Assembly: GCA_036852015.1 (NCBI GenBank)
Contig: JAANDG010000015.1
Coordinates: 62,001 to 126,000, forward strand
Reading direction: 5' to 3'
Source: Pelodera strongyloides
Lineage: Eukaryota > Nematoda > Chromadorea > Rhabditida > Rhabditidae
Length of the DNA stretch: 64,000 nucleotides
Shown: positions 12,201 through 24,300 of the stretch, in pieces
How positions within the stretch are numbered: position 1 is the stretch's first letter
Layout of the letters: the number at the start of each line of letters is the position of its first letter
Translations under genes and position numbers: made by a program
The notes under the pieces: model-generated
Database searches by the model: none
The model's input: the letters and a program-made list of their open reading frames with translations, nothing else
Told to the model about the DNA's origin: nothing

Positions 12201-15200
12201 TTCAGACATTTTTACACTTTTCTCATGAATCAACCTTATTTTCGCCTTTTTTTCACTTGATATAAGATCTTTTTCTGTTCCAGACCCCTCATAATATTTG
12301 TTCGATTGTTTTCCATCATGTTGACTGAGGCTCGGCTTGTTTCCTTTCTCCCGTTGAGTGCTTCTCTACACAATCTATATGAGAATACCTTGCTCAAGTG
12401 GGCACTGATCATGCAAATCTGAAATTGTTGAATAAGTAGCCTGTTGACACTTTTTTTCTTTCCTGACCGCTGTCGTCACTATTAACAGTTCGTTCCTTTT
12501 TTTTCTTCCCTTTTACGTTGTGCTCTATTATTATAGATTTACTTCTTATTTCATAATGTTCGCGACGTGCTTTCTTGATTAGCGTGATTATGCAGTTTGT
12601 CTTTTCATATTTTGTTTTACTTATCGTCGATTTTGCAGAGTAAATGTCGGGATGAATCGGCGGGACGACCCTTTCTTCTCCTCAAAGCCCTACTATGAGG
12701 CACCACCGGCTTCTATGGAGTTTCCCTCCCAGTCCCGTACTCTGGGAAGATCCCATTCGGCTATTCCCTTTCATGAGGAGCATCATGAGGACTCGTATCC
12801 AGTAGACTATGGTGGGCGACAATCAGGCGGAGTCAACTTCCCGTCTTCATACCGTCGCGAGGGAGGTGGGGCACTTCTGGATGATGCAGTTGCCCATTCG
12901 CTTGAAAGAGAAAGAACCCTTGCATCGACCCCACTAACCAACTCATCAGCACTTGGTCGCCGTACTCCTACATTTTCAGCAACCGACCTAGGTTTTGGAT
13001 ATCAAGATCGCCCCTCACTCACACGAGCACATACTTTTGGAAATGAAACTTCCATGGAGCCTCCGCGATTAACCCCGGCGGCGATTCGTGGCGACACGCG
13101 ACCAGCGAGTGCACAATCAGGGCAAAACGGCGGCTGGCTGCCTGTTCCAGCATCCGGCAGTGGCCTGGCGCCGCAGTTTAACAACGGGGGTCCCGCCCAC
13201 AGCTTCGGGCAACACCTGCGTGAGCGCTCTCCGTCATCGAGCTCTGCTCTACTATCGCTACTCAATCGATATCCATCAGCCAGGCAGAACATTTTCTTGA
13301 CCGCCCCTAGACTTTACCCAGCCCAGGATAGGCCAACCGCTACAAACTCCCTTTACCCAAAGGAGCAGAACCAACAAGGCTTTCCCTTGGTTGAGGTCTC
13401 CGTTCCCAGACCCACCCATCGCACGTCTTCCCTTCCACAAAACAACGTTGACCATCTCGCAACACCCGAACAACCATTCCTATCCACTTCTTTTCACGAA
13501 TTTTCCGCAAATCCTCTCACTTCCACCCCAGCACCGTATTTTGATTCCTATAACGAACCATCTGTCCCGACTCGGTTTGATTCACTGCGTAAAAATCCTC
13601 AGACTATTCGTCCGGAGCCAGTGACGTATCAGGAGACAGTCACCACTCGAACTTCCAATTCTGGACAGCCGACTGTTATTGACTCCCGCATATCTGCTGA
13701 TTACGGCAACGGCCCACGAACGTTTTACGAGCGTAGGTTACTTGAGAACGGGAGGCAGATTCCAATTGCACGAACAACTGTCGAGCAGAGTTTTCAACCA
13801 CAGGTGTCTAGGGAATTACCTGTTCCTTTCGAGAGTCAAGGAAGCAATTTGCGCAACAATCCACCTTTCAGGGATCCCCGAGATTTACATAATCGACAAT
13901 TTGATATTCGCCAGCCGCCAGCGGAAGCTCGACCTGTCCGTGAGAAATTCGGCCCACTGAACGATTTTATTCCTTATCGGGATCCGTTTGATGCTAACAC
14001 TGGGTCTAATCACGACGACGTACTAAACAATCACGATTTCAACCTATCCACCCTTGATGCCTTTGTAGATGACGTTCTTCGTGATATAGACATGAGCCGA
14101 TCTACAAATCAATGGCGCAACTCGTTCGCACAAATGCAAGAGCGCTTCAAGGCGAAGGATGATTCGAGCACAAGTCCCCCTTCATTTTACAACAATGGAT
14201 CGATGACACTGCCAAGAGGGAAGTCTTCTTCCATTCTCACTAAGTCAAACAGCTCTTCGGATATGAGGAACAACAATGGAGAACCAACCTTTAATGGTCC
14301 GGAGAGGAGGGCAGCCGAAGCTCCAGAATTCAGAAAGTCTCCCCAACTCACGTCCTACTGGGAAAACACATTGAAACATCAGACTCCAGCGGTATCTATT
14401 CCTATACAGAAGCCAAATTTGACTGCAGCGGAGCGTTTACAATTGCTCCATGAAGATCCGAACTCTCCAGCACCCCAAGCACCCAGGCGGATTGGTTCTG
14501 GCGAAGCGCTTGCTGCCCGAAAGGCGCAATATCAAATTGAAGTGCAGAAAGTTGAACCACCGCCGGCCCCTGCCTTCAACATGCCCATCAGTAAACCGGT
14601 TAGAAGAGAGACTTCTGGAGGAGGACCTAACTTTGCTGCATTGGAAGAAGCCGTACACGAATTATCTGGAGTTCGTCGGACTGGCTACAGTGAAGGAGCA
14701 CGGAGGTCGGGTGGATGTGCAAGGTTTCCTACAGAAGAGTTTGCGCTGAGCCCACCTCGACAACGGGAGCGTCCCATGATCCACTCCCCATCTCCTGATG
14801 CAATCAGCGAATCGTCCTCCATTTATCAGATGCCAACCGGCCTTCCACATCCAAAGCCAAAACACAATATCAAGGAGCAGATCTACTATGCTGGTCTGCA
14901 GCAGAACACGTTGCCAAGATCAGGGTTGAGAACAAGTCCTAATTTCCCAGTTCCATCTACCGGAAGCGTGACCTCAAGAATTACCGAATTTGAGAAGCGG
15001 CCAGGAACACCAACCCTCAGTATTGGAGGACTGAAGTGCATCCCGCAAGAACAAGAGCCTATTTCACCGGGTCCGTTGAGTCCTCGAAATACAGTATTCC
15101 GGTCGAAGCCGGTAATTCACATCGAAATGGGCAGTACTGGTAGATCGACTCCTATTCCTTCTGTTTTCGACTTTCCAACTCCGGAGCCGCAGAACACGTC

Positions 15201-15702
15201 ACCGCTGAAATCTTCACCATATATGCCGGTGAGTTTTTTATTTTTTTTATGTATTTTTTAATATTTTTTATCAGTAGTATTTTTTATTTAGCCGGGTGCA
15301 CTTGTTTTGAAAATTTTTCGATATTGAAAATGGACAGTGTGAAACATATATACGAATATTATTCCAGCAAATTATGCGCTTAAGCTCGGAGTGTTTTGGC
15401 ATATTGGATTTCCACCAATTTTCTCTTGTTGGACATTTTAATATATCATAAACCCATAGAAATAATTTCACTTCATTTTTCGACTATACTGCTTTCTGGT
15501 CCTTGCTTATCACTTCTGGGATTTACTATCTTTTCTGAATCATCCTCTTAATTCTAAAACAGTTTCAATTTAGTGGTAAATTTGCAAATAATTGCAGTTG
15601 TCAATTTCCCTGCTTCGGGCAAACGATATTCCCATTTTTGATGAATTTTCTCTGCAAGTCACAATTACTAGACCCGTTTCGGAAAAGGATATGCGTTAAC
15701 AC
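6245..15702 (+). CDS. Large, mostly disordered Ser/Pro-rich protein; possible N-terminal part of the PPP2R3 locus
   Basis: Predicted exons: 6245-6322 (first ATG at 6260), 7020-7115, 7242-7347, 7540-7606, 7772-7810 (alternative donor 7868), 12639-15228 and probably 15598-15702, which ends in TAA. All phases agree. The 7810 donor leaves two bases that the 12639 exon completes; the 15228 donor (GTGAGT) is phase 0, as is the 15598 acceptor. The long exon holds 859 codons from ATG 12652 and is rich in S, P, R and N, with no recognised domain. Two more ordered spots are the stretch around LTAAERLQLLHED (about codon 595) and a segment near GPNFAALEEAVHELSG (about codon 665). Translation may also begin at 12652 after trans-splicing at TTTTGCAG/12639. 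Whether the transcript ends at 15702 or joins the B'' exons from 21392 (also phase 0) cannot be settled here. Vertebrate PR130 has a comparable disordered N-terminal extension; linking the two is inference. Confidence 0.6.
10199..10372 (+). CDS. Candidate 57-residue membrane micropeptide inside an intron
   Basis: ATG to TAA, 57 codons, in a GC-richer patch of an otherwise AT-rich intron (7869-12638). Residues about 2-32 are strongly hydrophobic (LISPLFLGKILLFVVALGWA) and would form one or two membrane segments. They are followed by a basic, Cys/Pro-rich tail (CCKPRAACTRP). A hydrophobic helix followed by a positive tail is a plausible small membrane protein. No splice sites are needed. It could equally be a chance ORF or an exon of something larger; an overlapping 72-codon frame exists on the other strand. 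Confidence 0.35.
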   Translation: MIVSSIVHIVLISPLFLGKILLFVVALGWAMAMCCKPRAACTRPHTRSRLPPSPSSR

Positions 15703-18700
15703 TATACATGGTATTTACTTAACCCTTATGACCCGTAGTTTCGATTTCTCTGTCTCCTTTTTGAATCTGAATATCCTTTAGTCGATCCATATATTTTAGC
15801 TAGTTCAAACATGTAGCTCGGTTACCTATGAAAAAATCCTGATTGTAAGTACATCTGCTTTTTGTTAGCTTGTTGGGGGATATCTGAGTGTAACGGCTGC
15901 CCGTCGTGATTCTCCGCCGTTCATTTACGACTGTTCATTTCATGTGTGTGCCATCTCTATCCTCTTACAACACGATTGTGGGGCTCTCTAGGACTCTAAG
16001 AAAAGTCTTATGTAATGATTGATCTCGATTTTTCATGCCACCGGGGAGGGAGAACCAACAAACGAAATATATGTTTATATTCCAAAAACAGTATGATTTG
16101 GAAGATCACTAGGTCCTAGAGTCGACAGTACTTCCCATGAAGATATAAATGTCAGCGATAAATTCCTGGAATTAGCGGTAGAATACTTCTGGATCGCCGT
16201 AAAAGTAAACATTCAATCCCAACTACTCAATATTATAAACAAGGGTCTTTGAAACATGTGTTGTTGTTTCCAGCAGACAAAAGGGATTTGAGCATCAAGC
16301 TATAAGATATTGTCCATAGAGACTTAGACATAGTAAAAGCAAAGGTCACCCACGGGTGCGGTTGTCAACTATAATATCATAGCTTTTAATAAAAACTACC
16401 ATATTGGTGACAGTGGATAATTTTGAAATATTGGGTTTGTTTCAGAGAATGTTTTTTGACACATTTAGTGAATTCACAGTTCGCACGAATGAGTCACGTT
16501 TATTTATTGAATAGGTATGCGAGACATAAATTCCCGCTCAAATTTTGATTCGGACTCTTGTAGGCTTTGAGTGCACCCTCACTTCCTTTTTTTCCTTGAC
16601 CACAAAAGTAAGAAAATAAAATTCGTACAGAAGACCATATTTATGTTTCTCAAAACTGTGAGTGTCGATGGAAAATGTTGCACGTGTGCGCCAATTATAC
16701 AACATATTTATTGATAATCTGCTGTTTATTTATTTAACGAGCTCTCTACACACAAATAAAAACAGCGAACGCTCCGCTCTATAAATCTGCACTTTTCATA
16801 CTCATCGGTTCAAAAAAAAGGAATTTGTGTAGTTTGAAAATTCTTATAGATTTGCCGATACAGTGCTCACGCCTTTTTTGCGCTACATTTTTTTGTGACG
16901 TTTATATTTGTTCAATGTGATAACAAACACTGTTGGTTCAAGCCGATGCGTGTATATACATGGTTTGTTCTGAATGACTGTAACGCTCTTTCGCTCAAAC
17001 ATAATACTTTTCAATAGACCATCGTTTGTTTCCAGAGATCGCACTAATACGAATCTGGTATGCCATTTGCAATGGCGTGTTTCAGTTTCCGGGACTGTTC
17101 TCGAAAACAAATGTTTGTCTTCCGATGAGACGTTTCCTTGCTAACACACTCTCCTTGTCATTGTTTGTTGCTTGTGCTGATCTTTTATTTCACTTGCGTT
17201 TTCCTAATTTTTAAGATCAATTCCACTTGGTTGCGTATATTAGTTGCAAATATCATTCTCTGTATTATATAGATGATTTATTTACCATAGGTTTTTGTCT
17301 TATAAATGTGCAAGAACATAGAATAACGCAGAAAAAAGGAAAGTAGTATTATCCCATGTGGATGGCACAGTCCAGTTGCGCTCTCTCGCACGAACAAGCA
17401 GCAATGAAAATTTCAAGTATGCCCCTAATTAGTTGGTAAATAAGTAATTTCATTTTATGAAATATTGTCCTTGTAACCAGACATGCGACTATCAGTTCAC
17501 ACGTAATCAGTGGAACAACGACGAGTCTGATCTGAATATTTTCCTAGCACATCATCGTACTCATACACCCCACATCATGTGTTTGTAGTTTGCGTTTTGC
17601 CGCTTTACTATTTTAGGAAGCTCAAGCAGTCGCTGACCTTTTTGCTTTTGCAATCTTTGCCTCCGGTCTAATTAATTCAAGTTGAAATGCGAACATTTTG
17701 GCAGGTCTCTCTTGTCTGGTGATTCAATCCGTCCAAAAAAATCAGCCACGGTTCTCCAAACATTAACATAATACGGTGTTTGGAATATAGAAAATGCCTT
17801 AGCTTTAGTCTGCGCATAGGATATATTTGGATCTCATTGTTCTTTTGCCTCTGAGCACCCTTTATTCCTGCTTACAAAGTGGAAATTTTTCTCTGAAAAG
17901 GACTAGTCAGATTCAATGCCTGACATACTTTCTGGTTTCAAGTTTCAACACTCAAAAATCACTGTTTGGAACAGATAATTTAAATTTACTGTTGTTACGG
18001 CTCAGTTCGGTTTGCAAAGGAATAGAATCATTGGGATGCTAATTTTGATGCAAAGACATAAGAAAGCCCACGCCGAGTTGGGCCACTTAACACTTGCATT
18101 GCTGAATCTTTGGGCTTTCGGCTCAAAGACCGATTAACGTATCTTTCTCCAAGGCTAAGTCCAGTTTATGAACTAACAATAAATAGAAATGTTTAGCATT
18201 TGCGAATTTGACAATTTTGATATTACAGCACTGACTACCATTAAAAAAACGCTTATTTCACCGTTAGCCACGAAAGAATCAGTTGTTTATTATCGTTCAG
18301 GTATGTTTCTCTGAACTTTGGAACATATTTTAGTGAGCACCATCGCGCGTAAACAAACGACAACTTAAATTTGAGTCATATTTTTGAGAAATTGCATGAT
18401 TCCTCGAAAATATTGCAACCAACAAGTGTTGGCGTAAGGTTTGGAACTAATTAATGTTGCACGAAAAGCGGCTCATCATCTGGTCATTACTATACAGTTA
18501 TTTTTCTACCCCTAGATAATGTTTTCCATTTGATGCAGAGATTTATTCGTGCTTTCATTGCTGCTTCTCTCTAGGTGTTTAATGCAACAACCGTCCGTTG
18601 GATTGCTTACCTTGCCACGCTTAAATCACTGCGTCTGGCGTACGGCTGTCTCATACTGGCCATTTGATCTTCAATGCCAGCGGGCTGTACGAAATCCAAA

Positions 18701-21391
18701 ACTTCTTCTTTTTTTTTGTAAAAATTTGACCAATGTCCAGAAGTTTGCACTTTCTTTCTTTTCTTTTTGTGATGAGCTTTCCTCAAACATAACCTCTTAC
18801 TTTGTAAGCAATATGCGCAATTGCCCAAAATGAAGCTAATAATTTCGTATCTACCGTTTGGAACCTATTCGTCTTTTAAGAGGTCTCACTCTGATTTGTT
18901 CACAGCCAAATATTGTTTGTGTTTTGGATCTGTGGGCATTTCACCCTGAACGGTCACACTCACACAATTGCACTATTATTTACATGCTTCCATATACTAC
19001 ACAATATCCATATCTTATTATATAAAGGAGAAGAGTTTGTCACGGGTTTGTTTTTATGTGCACAACGAAATCACTTCATAAAGAAAATTCTTCGATCGAA
19101 ACAGCATACAAAATCATTGCCGCTGGCGGGATTCGAACCCACAGCAGCCCACAATCTCTCGATTCACAGTCCAACGCTCTACCTGTTGAGCTATGCTAGC
19201 TTATGGGGGGAGGATCTTATAGGAGATAGAAGAGCAATTGCAATAGCAAATTTGGTCCAGAACCATATTATACGTTTCCACATAAACGTAAATGAACGTC
19301 TTTTTTACGTTTGAAGAAATTCTTTTTTTTTTTAAATAGGGTAACAATCGGCCGAAGGCCGATTCCTCCAGTCGGAGAAGAGCCCGTAGGGCTCTTCGAA
19401 CGGCTGGTTCTAGATAAACGACACCCAATATTTTTCAATATTTTCCAAATGTAAATATCATAGGTATACCAAATATAGAGTTTACGGAAGTTTTGTTGAA
19501 CTGCTAATGTGCTTGCTTCACGCTTTGGCATTTGAGAAGCATAAACACGAATTATGACGGAAAAATTAATGGTTTATATTTGTGCTGTATTTTTGTAAGA
19601 AAAAAACGAGTGTACTTTCGTGCGATATTTCGTTTTCATATTGAAATACGATAATGCAAGTTTATTTCTGGTGTATCAATCAGATTCGCCATCACTTCAC
19701 TAACAAGTACACTTCCTGCGGATTACGACACACGTAGATGCATAGATTGAACATTGATGTTTTGCCTGCGGCTAGGGGGTCGAAACGAGGTCCTTGTTAG
19801 CACGGTATAATAGTCTGGCTTATACCTCTCTCGTTTTAAAGTCTTTAAAAATTTTAATCTACTGCTTTCATTCAGTCTTTCGTTTGAGCAATATTTATAA
19901 TTTCAATATTACATTTATCTTTTATTTTTATTAAAAACATGTTTACTTTTAGAATGGTTTACTTTTAACTTTCGAAAATTGCGGCAAAGTCATCTAAATA
20001 TGGTCATCCTCCCTCTCGTATTCTGTGAGAAAGATTAGTGACAGCCACATGAATTACATCAAAAGTGGTCGGAAGAGATGCCGAAATTTACTTACTGGAC
20101 GAGGAGTGATTTCCCAAAGTTTCTTTTCACTTCCGCTGTTACACCATAATAGAACCCTGATTTCTTCCATTATCCTGCTCATCGTACTTTTCAAGCCCTT
20201 ACTTTCCAGAGTGCAATTTCGATGAAAATAGTTAACTGGTCATATATTTACTAATTACGGATTGAATTAAAGAAAAGAACACTATGCTTACCATCAATTT
20301 AGGGAGCATCTTTTGTTGGCGTTTGTGAAGTTCTCTCCAAAATCGCTTACTCATGTTTGCAGTTCGCGTCATTTATTAAGCCTGCTAAGTGAACGACCTG
20401 GTACTTCTTGCTCAAAACCAATAGAAAAGCGATAACGATAAGACATCATTTTCTGTAAATTACCTCCTCCCACGCCTCTGTTGTGAAATAGGTTCCCGAA
20501 ATGGTAGTCACATGCAAACAACTAGACACTGTGTTTTAAGGTAAGCGTCGTGGAACCCACTGTTTGAACAACATTTCGAGTCCCCAATTGTATAGATTCA
20601 CAACAATTAGCAAGATGTTCTGTTGGGTCACATGGCATCAACCCACAAAATTCACATTCACGAGTGTGGCATTTCGATGCTTTCTTCAATGTAAGCGGTA
20701 CAATATGTACATTGGTACCTTGGAGCGTTGCGTGATTTGCCTGTTTGTAAAAGTAACATTATATACTGGAATTGCTAACTTTCCTACGTTAGCACTCTAA
20801 AACATTTACAACACGGAGCAAATATTGTAATCTGGGGAACTACCTCGGTCTTCACCCCAGTTTAAGCGCAAACATTCAGTTGGCTCTTTTCTCCAACATT
20901 AACCAGCTTTTCTGTTAAAATTGATTGGTTGTTCTAGTCAGAGTCAACACTAGCTTTCATTAATCTGATCTTTCAAGCCCGTGACCTAGGAAATATTTAT
21001 CCGCCAAGTTTAAGCAGCTCTTGAGATGTCATGTCTGGGGTTCTCTGTCTCTCCATTCATCAGCCTTCCGCATGCATATATCCGGTATTTCCGTTTGCGC
21101 TTGCGCCTGCTCTCCAGCATTTTGTGTAAACTCGACGGAAATATGCCCGAGTCTCTGTGGATATACCGATCCAATCTTACTTCTTCATTAGCTACTTCTT
21201 ATCTATAGTGTGCTAACAAAAGACAACAGTAGTTTCGTGAATAGCACTCAAGCATATCATATCCTCTGTTGTTTTTAGCAACATGAGAGTGATTTTTATG
21301 GCGCGTTTAGCAATATGAGCAGGATTTTTGCGTCTTATGTACATAGAGTATTATTTCCCCATGCTTATTATTTCCAGGATTGTTTTTGCAG
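15703..21391. other. Long gene-poor stretch (intron or intergenic)
   Basis: Mostly AT-rich non-coding sequence. It contains an AATAAA at 16388-16393 that could end a transcript stopping at 15702. It also holds a SINE-like element (19013-19408) and a few short open stretches next to acceptor-like sites (16449, 17098) that do not form consistent exons. On the minus strand 18630-18695 resembles a short coding exon with a GTAAGC donor but has no partners. Confidence 0.4.
19013..19408 (-). mobile_element. SINE-like element, copy 1 (tRNA-type internal promoter)
   Basis: About 396 bp, shared with the copies at 34050-34450 and 34451-34891. Read on the minus strand it starts with ACCAGCCGTTCGAAGAGCCC and contains two short hairpins (GGCCTTCGGCC and GAGCCCTACGGGCTC). 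It then has a tRNA-like core with A-box TAGCTCAACAGG and B-box GGTTCGAATCC (19124-19200), and ends in TCCTTTATATAATAAGA. The core resembles a tRNA with a GTG anticodon-like triplet, but the acceptor stem does not pair. This suggests a pol III-transcribed retroposon derived from a tRNA rather than a working tRNA gene. Confidence 0.65.
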
Positions 21392-24300
21392 AGTAGACTC
21401 TTGTTTTCCCCTGTTTGTCCTGATTTTGACACTCCTCGTTGTACGTACGCACTTAATCTCGTCCGCTTCTGCTTAGTCTCTGGACGCGCATGCGGAATCC
21501 CCCTCCAACCTGCAATGCCGGAAACACCTGTTCTTGCCTCAAATTTAGATATTGAGGCTAATGGTTAGTGTGGCGCTTGTTCTATCATTTTCATTGTTGC
21601 GGAAAGTCTATCATCATTTAGATAGTCGAAAATCGTGTATCGCAGGTAGTCTAGATTGTTTAAGAGGAAGCACTTACTATATTTCTCATGCGTCAGTTTT
21701 ATCTCTAATAATTGAAAACAACAAGAACACACGGAATAAGAAACATAATTATTATTGTTGTTTATTGTATTAACTCTTTATTTCGATAAGTATGTAGAAA
21801 GGAAGATAAGTATGTAGAAACAAGAGAGGAAAACAGATTTATATCGAAAATGGATACCTCTAATATTATGCTTTATGTAGTAGGCAATACGTCTTTTAAT
21901 TTTTGTGCCCATTTCTATTTTATTCTACCAAAATTCCAACTGTCCATGTTTTGTTTTAGCCGAAAAAGCGGAGCGAGAACCATCTGCACTGTTCGCAGTG
22001 ACGTTGTCCCGTGAAATATTTTCTTTAATTTTTTTCTTCTTTTTGTTGGGGGGCGTTCATTGGTCTGTCGATCACTCAAAATGCTTACAATCCACAACAT
22101 AACAAACGTGTTCAAAGTATATATTCAAGTAAAGTATAGATTTTCGATGTAATCCCTGATGTACATATTTATTCGCTGCATTACAATGTGCGATCTGTTT
22201 TTTTTTTGTAAAATTTCATCTTTCTTCAAACTGTGGTGGTCGCTCGCCCGCACATTTATTATGTATAATGAAGCAGACAGCAATGGTATCAATTGATATG
22301 ATGGCACTGTTACTTTGGCAAAACGCATACATTCAAAGTTTAGAACCGCAACTAGACTAGTTCTCTCTCTCTGCAGTGACAGTGTTGTTGCTGGTTTTGT
22401 TTCGGCACGGCTTGTTTTCCCTCGTTTATGTTGCTTTTACTTCTCTCCACAGTAACGAAACGTTGGTCACCATTTTAGTATAGTCATTATATTAAAATAA
22501 AATAAAAGTTGGGAACTTGAACGTGTAAACAACAAGTTCCGTCAGAAAACTATAGCAAAACCCAAAATAGACAAGCCAACATTATTTTCTACAAAAGTCT
22601 CTTTTTTTGCCTCACAAATAAGATGTCGCTTTTGTTTTTCGTCAACGGGCCTTGTACATCCTTATTGAACCGTTCAAGCACTCCCTTACTTGGGCGAACC
22701 ATTCTTTAGTCCACTTATTTTTAGAATGAAGTGATCTTTCTGTTCCATCGCAGATTGCCTATGACAGCATCGTATTTAATTATAGAAACCCAAGAAAATA
22801 CTCTTGCATGACGTGGAGTCAAAAAGCAACTTTCTGCAATACTCACATTACGTTACACTTCATAAATCTCTTCCTTTTCCTGAATACAATTAATCCCGTT
22901 TATTTATTAGCTTATTTTTGGCGCAAATTTCCTGCGAGAACTTCGGTTTTCATGTTTCCGTTGTTAAAGCTATAACATCTCTCTGAGATTCAAAACATCG
23001 TGAATTTTCACTTTTTTACCAAAAAATTTTTTCGATCGTCCAATAAGGAACACCAGAGAATAATGCTGGCGTTAAAGCTTGCAATAAACATTTTTAGAAT
23101 TGCACTGACGTAGCTATGCTGACAACTTAATTACAACAAAAAATGTTTAATTTCTCCGGAATGGACGAAATTTAGGCCCACGTGATCGTTTCAAAGAGTC
23201 AAAAAAGGAATACATGTTTTGTAAAAACATTTTGCATAAACCTGCTAGGTACCTAAAATATTTGTGAAAAAAACAGTGTTTTCCAATTTCTGTTTTGTCA
23301 ACCTTGTCTTGTGACCGTGTCCATGTGCGAAAATAATATACAATAAAATTGGTCGTCCAACAATTTATTCCGTATTTTAATATGAACAATGATGTGGCCA
23401 GTTACTAAACTTTAACAATAAAGTTCTGCGTAAAATACGACGGCTGCAAAAGTTAGTATAGTAATTTATTGTTTCCTTAGCTCATTTTAGCTATTTATTA
23501 CCCCCGTTACTAGACGTTTTCCATGAGAAAACCGGGAGATATTAAGGTGAATTTCTTAGGGAAAGCCAGATTCCTCTCTGTAACACAATAACGAATTGAT
23601 TTTAATCAATTAAGTTCTTTCCTATCCTAAGTAGTTGGTCTGTGCGGAAAAATTCGACGGCGGAAAAAAAGGACCGCCAGAAACAATTAAGCGCTTGATT
23701 ATCGAAACATATTATTGAATGTCGGGAATTTGTATATTGCGGTAAAATCTTTTCGAATGTTCCAACTAGTAATTTCCAAGTTTTTGTTATTTTCATGGGC
23801 ATCCTACCATTCCATTCCCATTCGCTGTCGTCATCACATTGTGTTCTCTTCCTTGATTTATTCTTCGGTTACCTTTGCGCCCAAATGATTGAATGCCAAT
23901 TAAGCAAGAGTGGCGTGGGTGGAGCGTCGAAGTACCTTGTCGGTGGTCGGAGCCAAGGCGCTCCGGCCTCCCGACGCAGTCCAAGTTGACTGTTCTCTAC
24001 TCGGTGCACGACGTATATCTTCCACAGACGAGCAAAAACCACATAGGATATCCAGTCCCCGGCACACGCGACCGGGACCCTTCACTAAATTTATTCGATC
24101 TGTTGTCAAACGGGTTATTGTCGAAAAAAAGCCAAAATCAACAGTTGATGATGAAGTAAGTACTGTGGGATAGTTGTGCGCGTATAAAGCATGTTTCAAC
24201 AATGGAACCTAACATGGAGGGGGCGGGAGATTCCGTAAGAAGAGATTGTCTTCTCCGTATGTTCAAGTTGATTTATTTTTGTTATTTCAGTCACCGACGC

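Noticed and set aside
13002..13960. Several 60-100 codon frames on both strands
   Set aside because: Shadows of the 859-codon exon.
23893..24159. Alternative frame of the 23905-24155 exon, which also looks protein-like
   Set aside because: Only the frame ending in phase 0 at 24155 joins the 24291 exon and the rest of the B'' gene.
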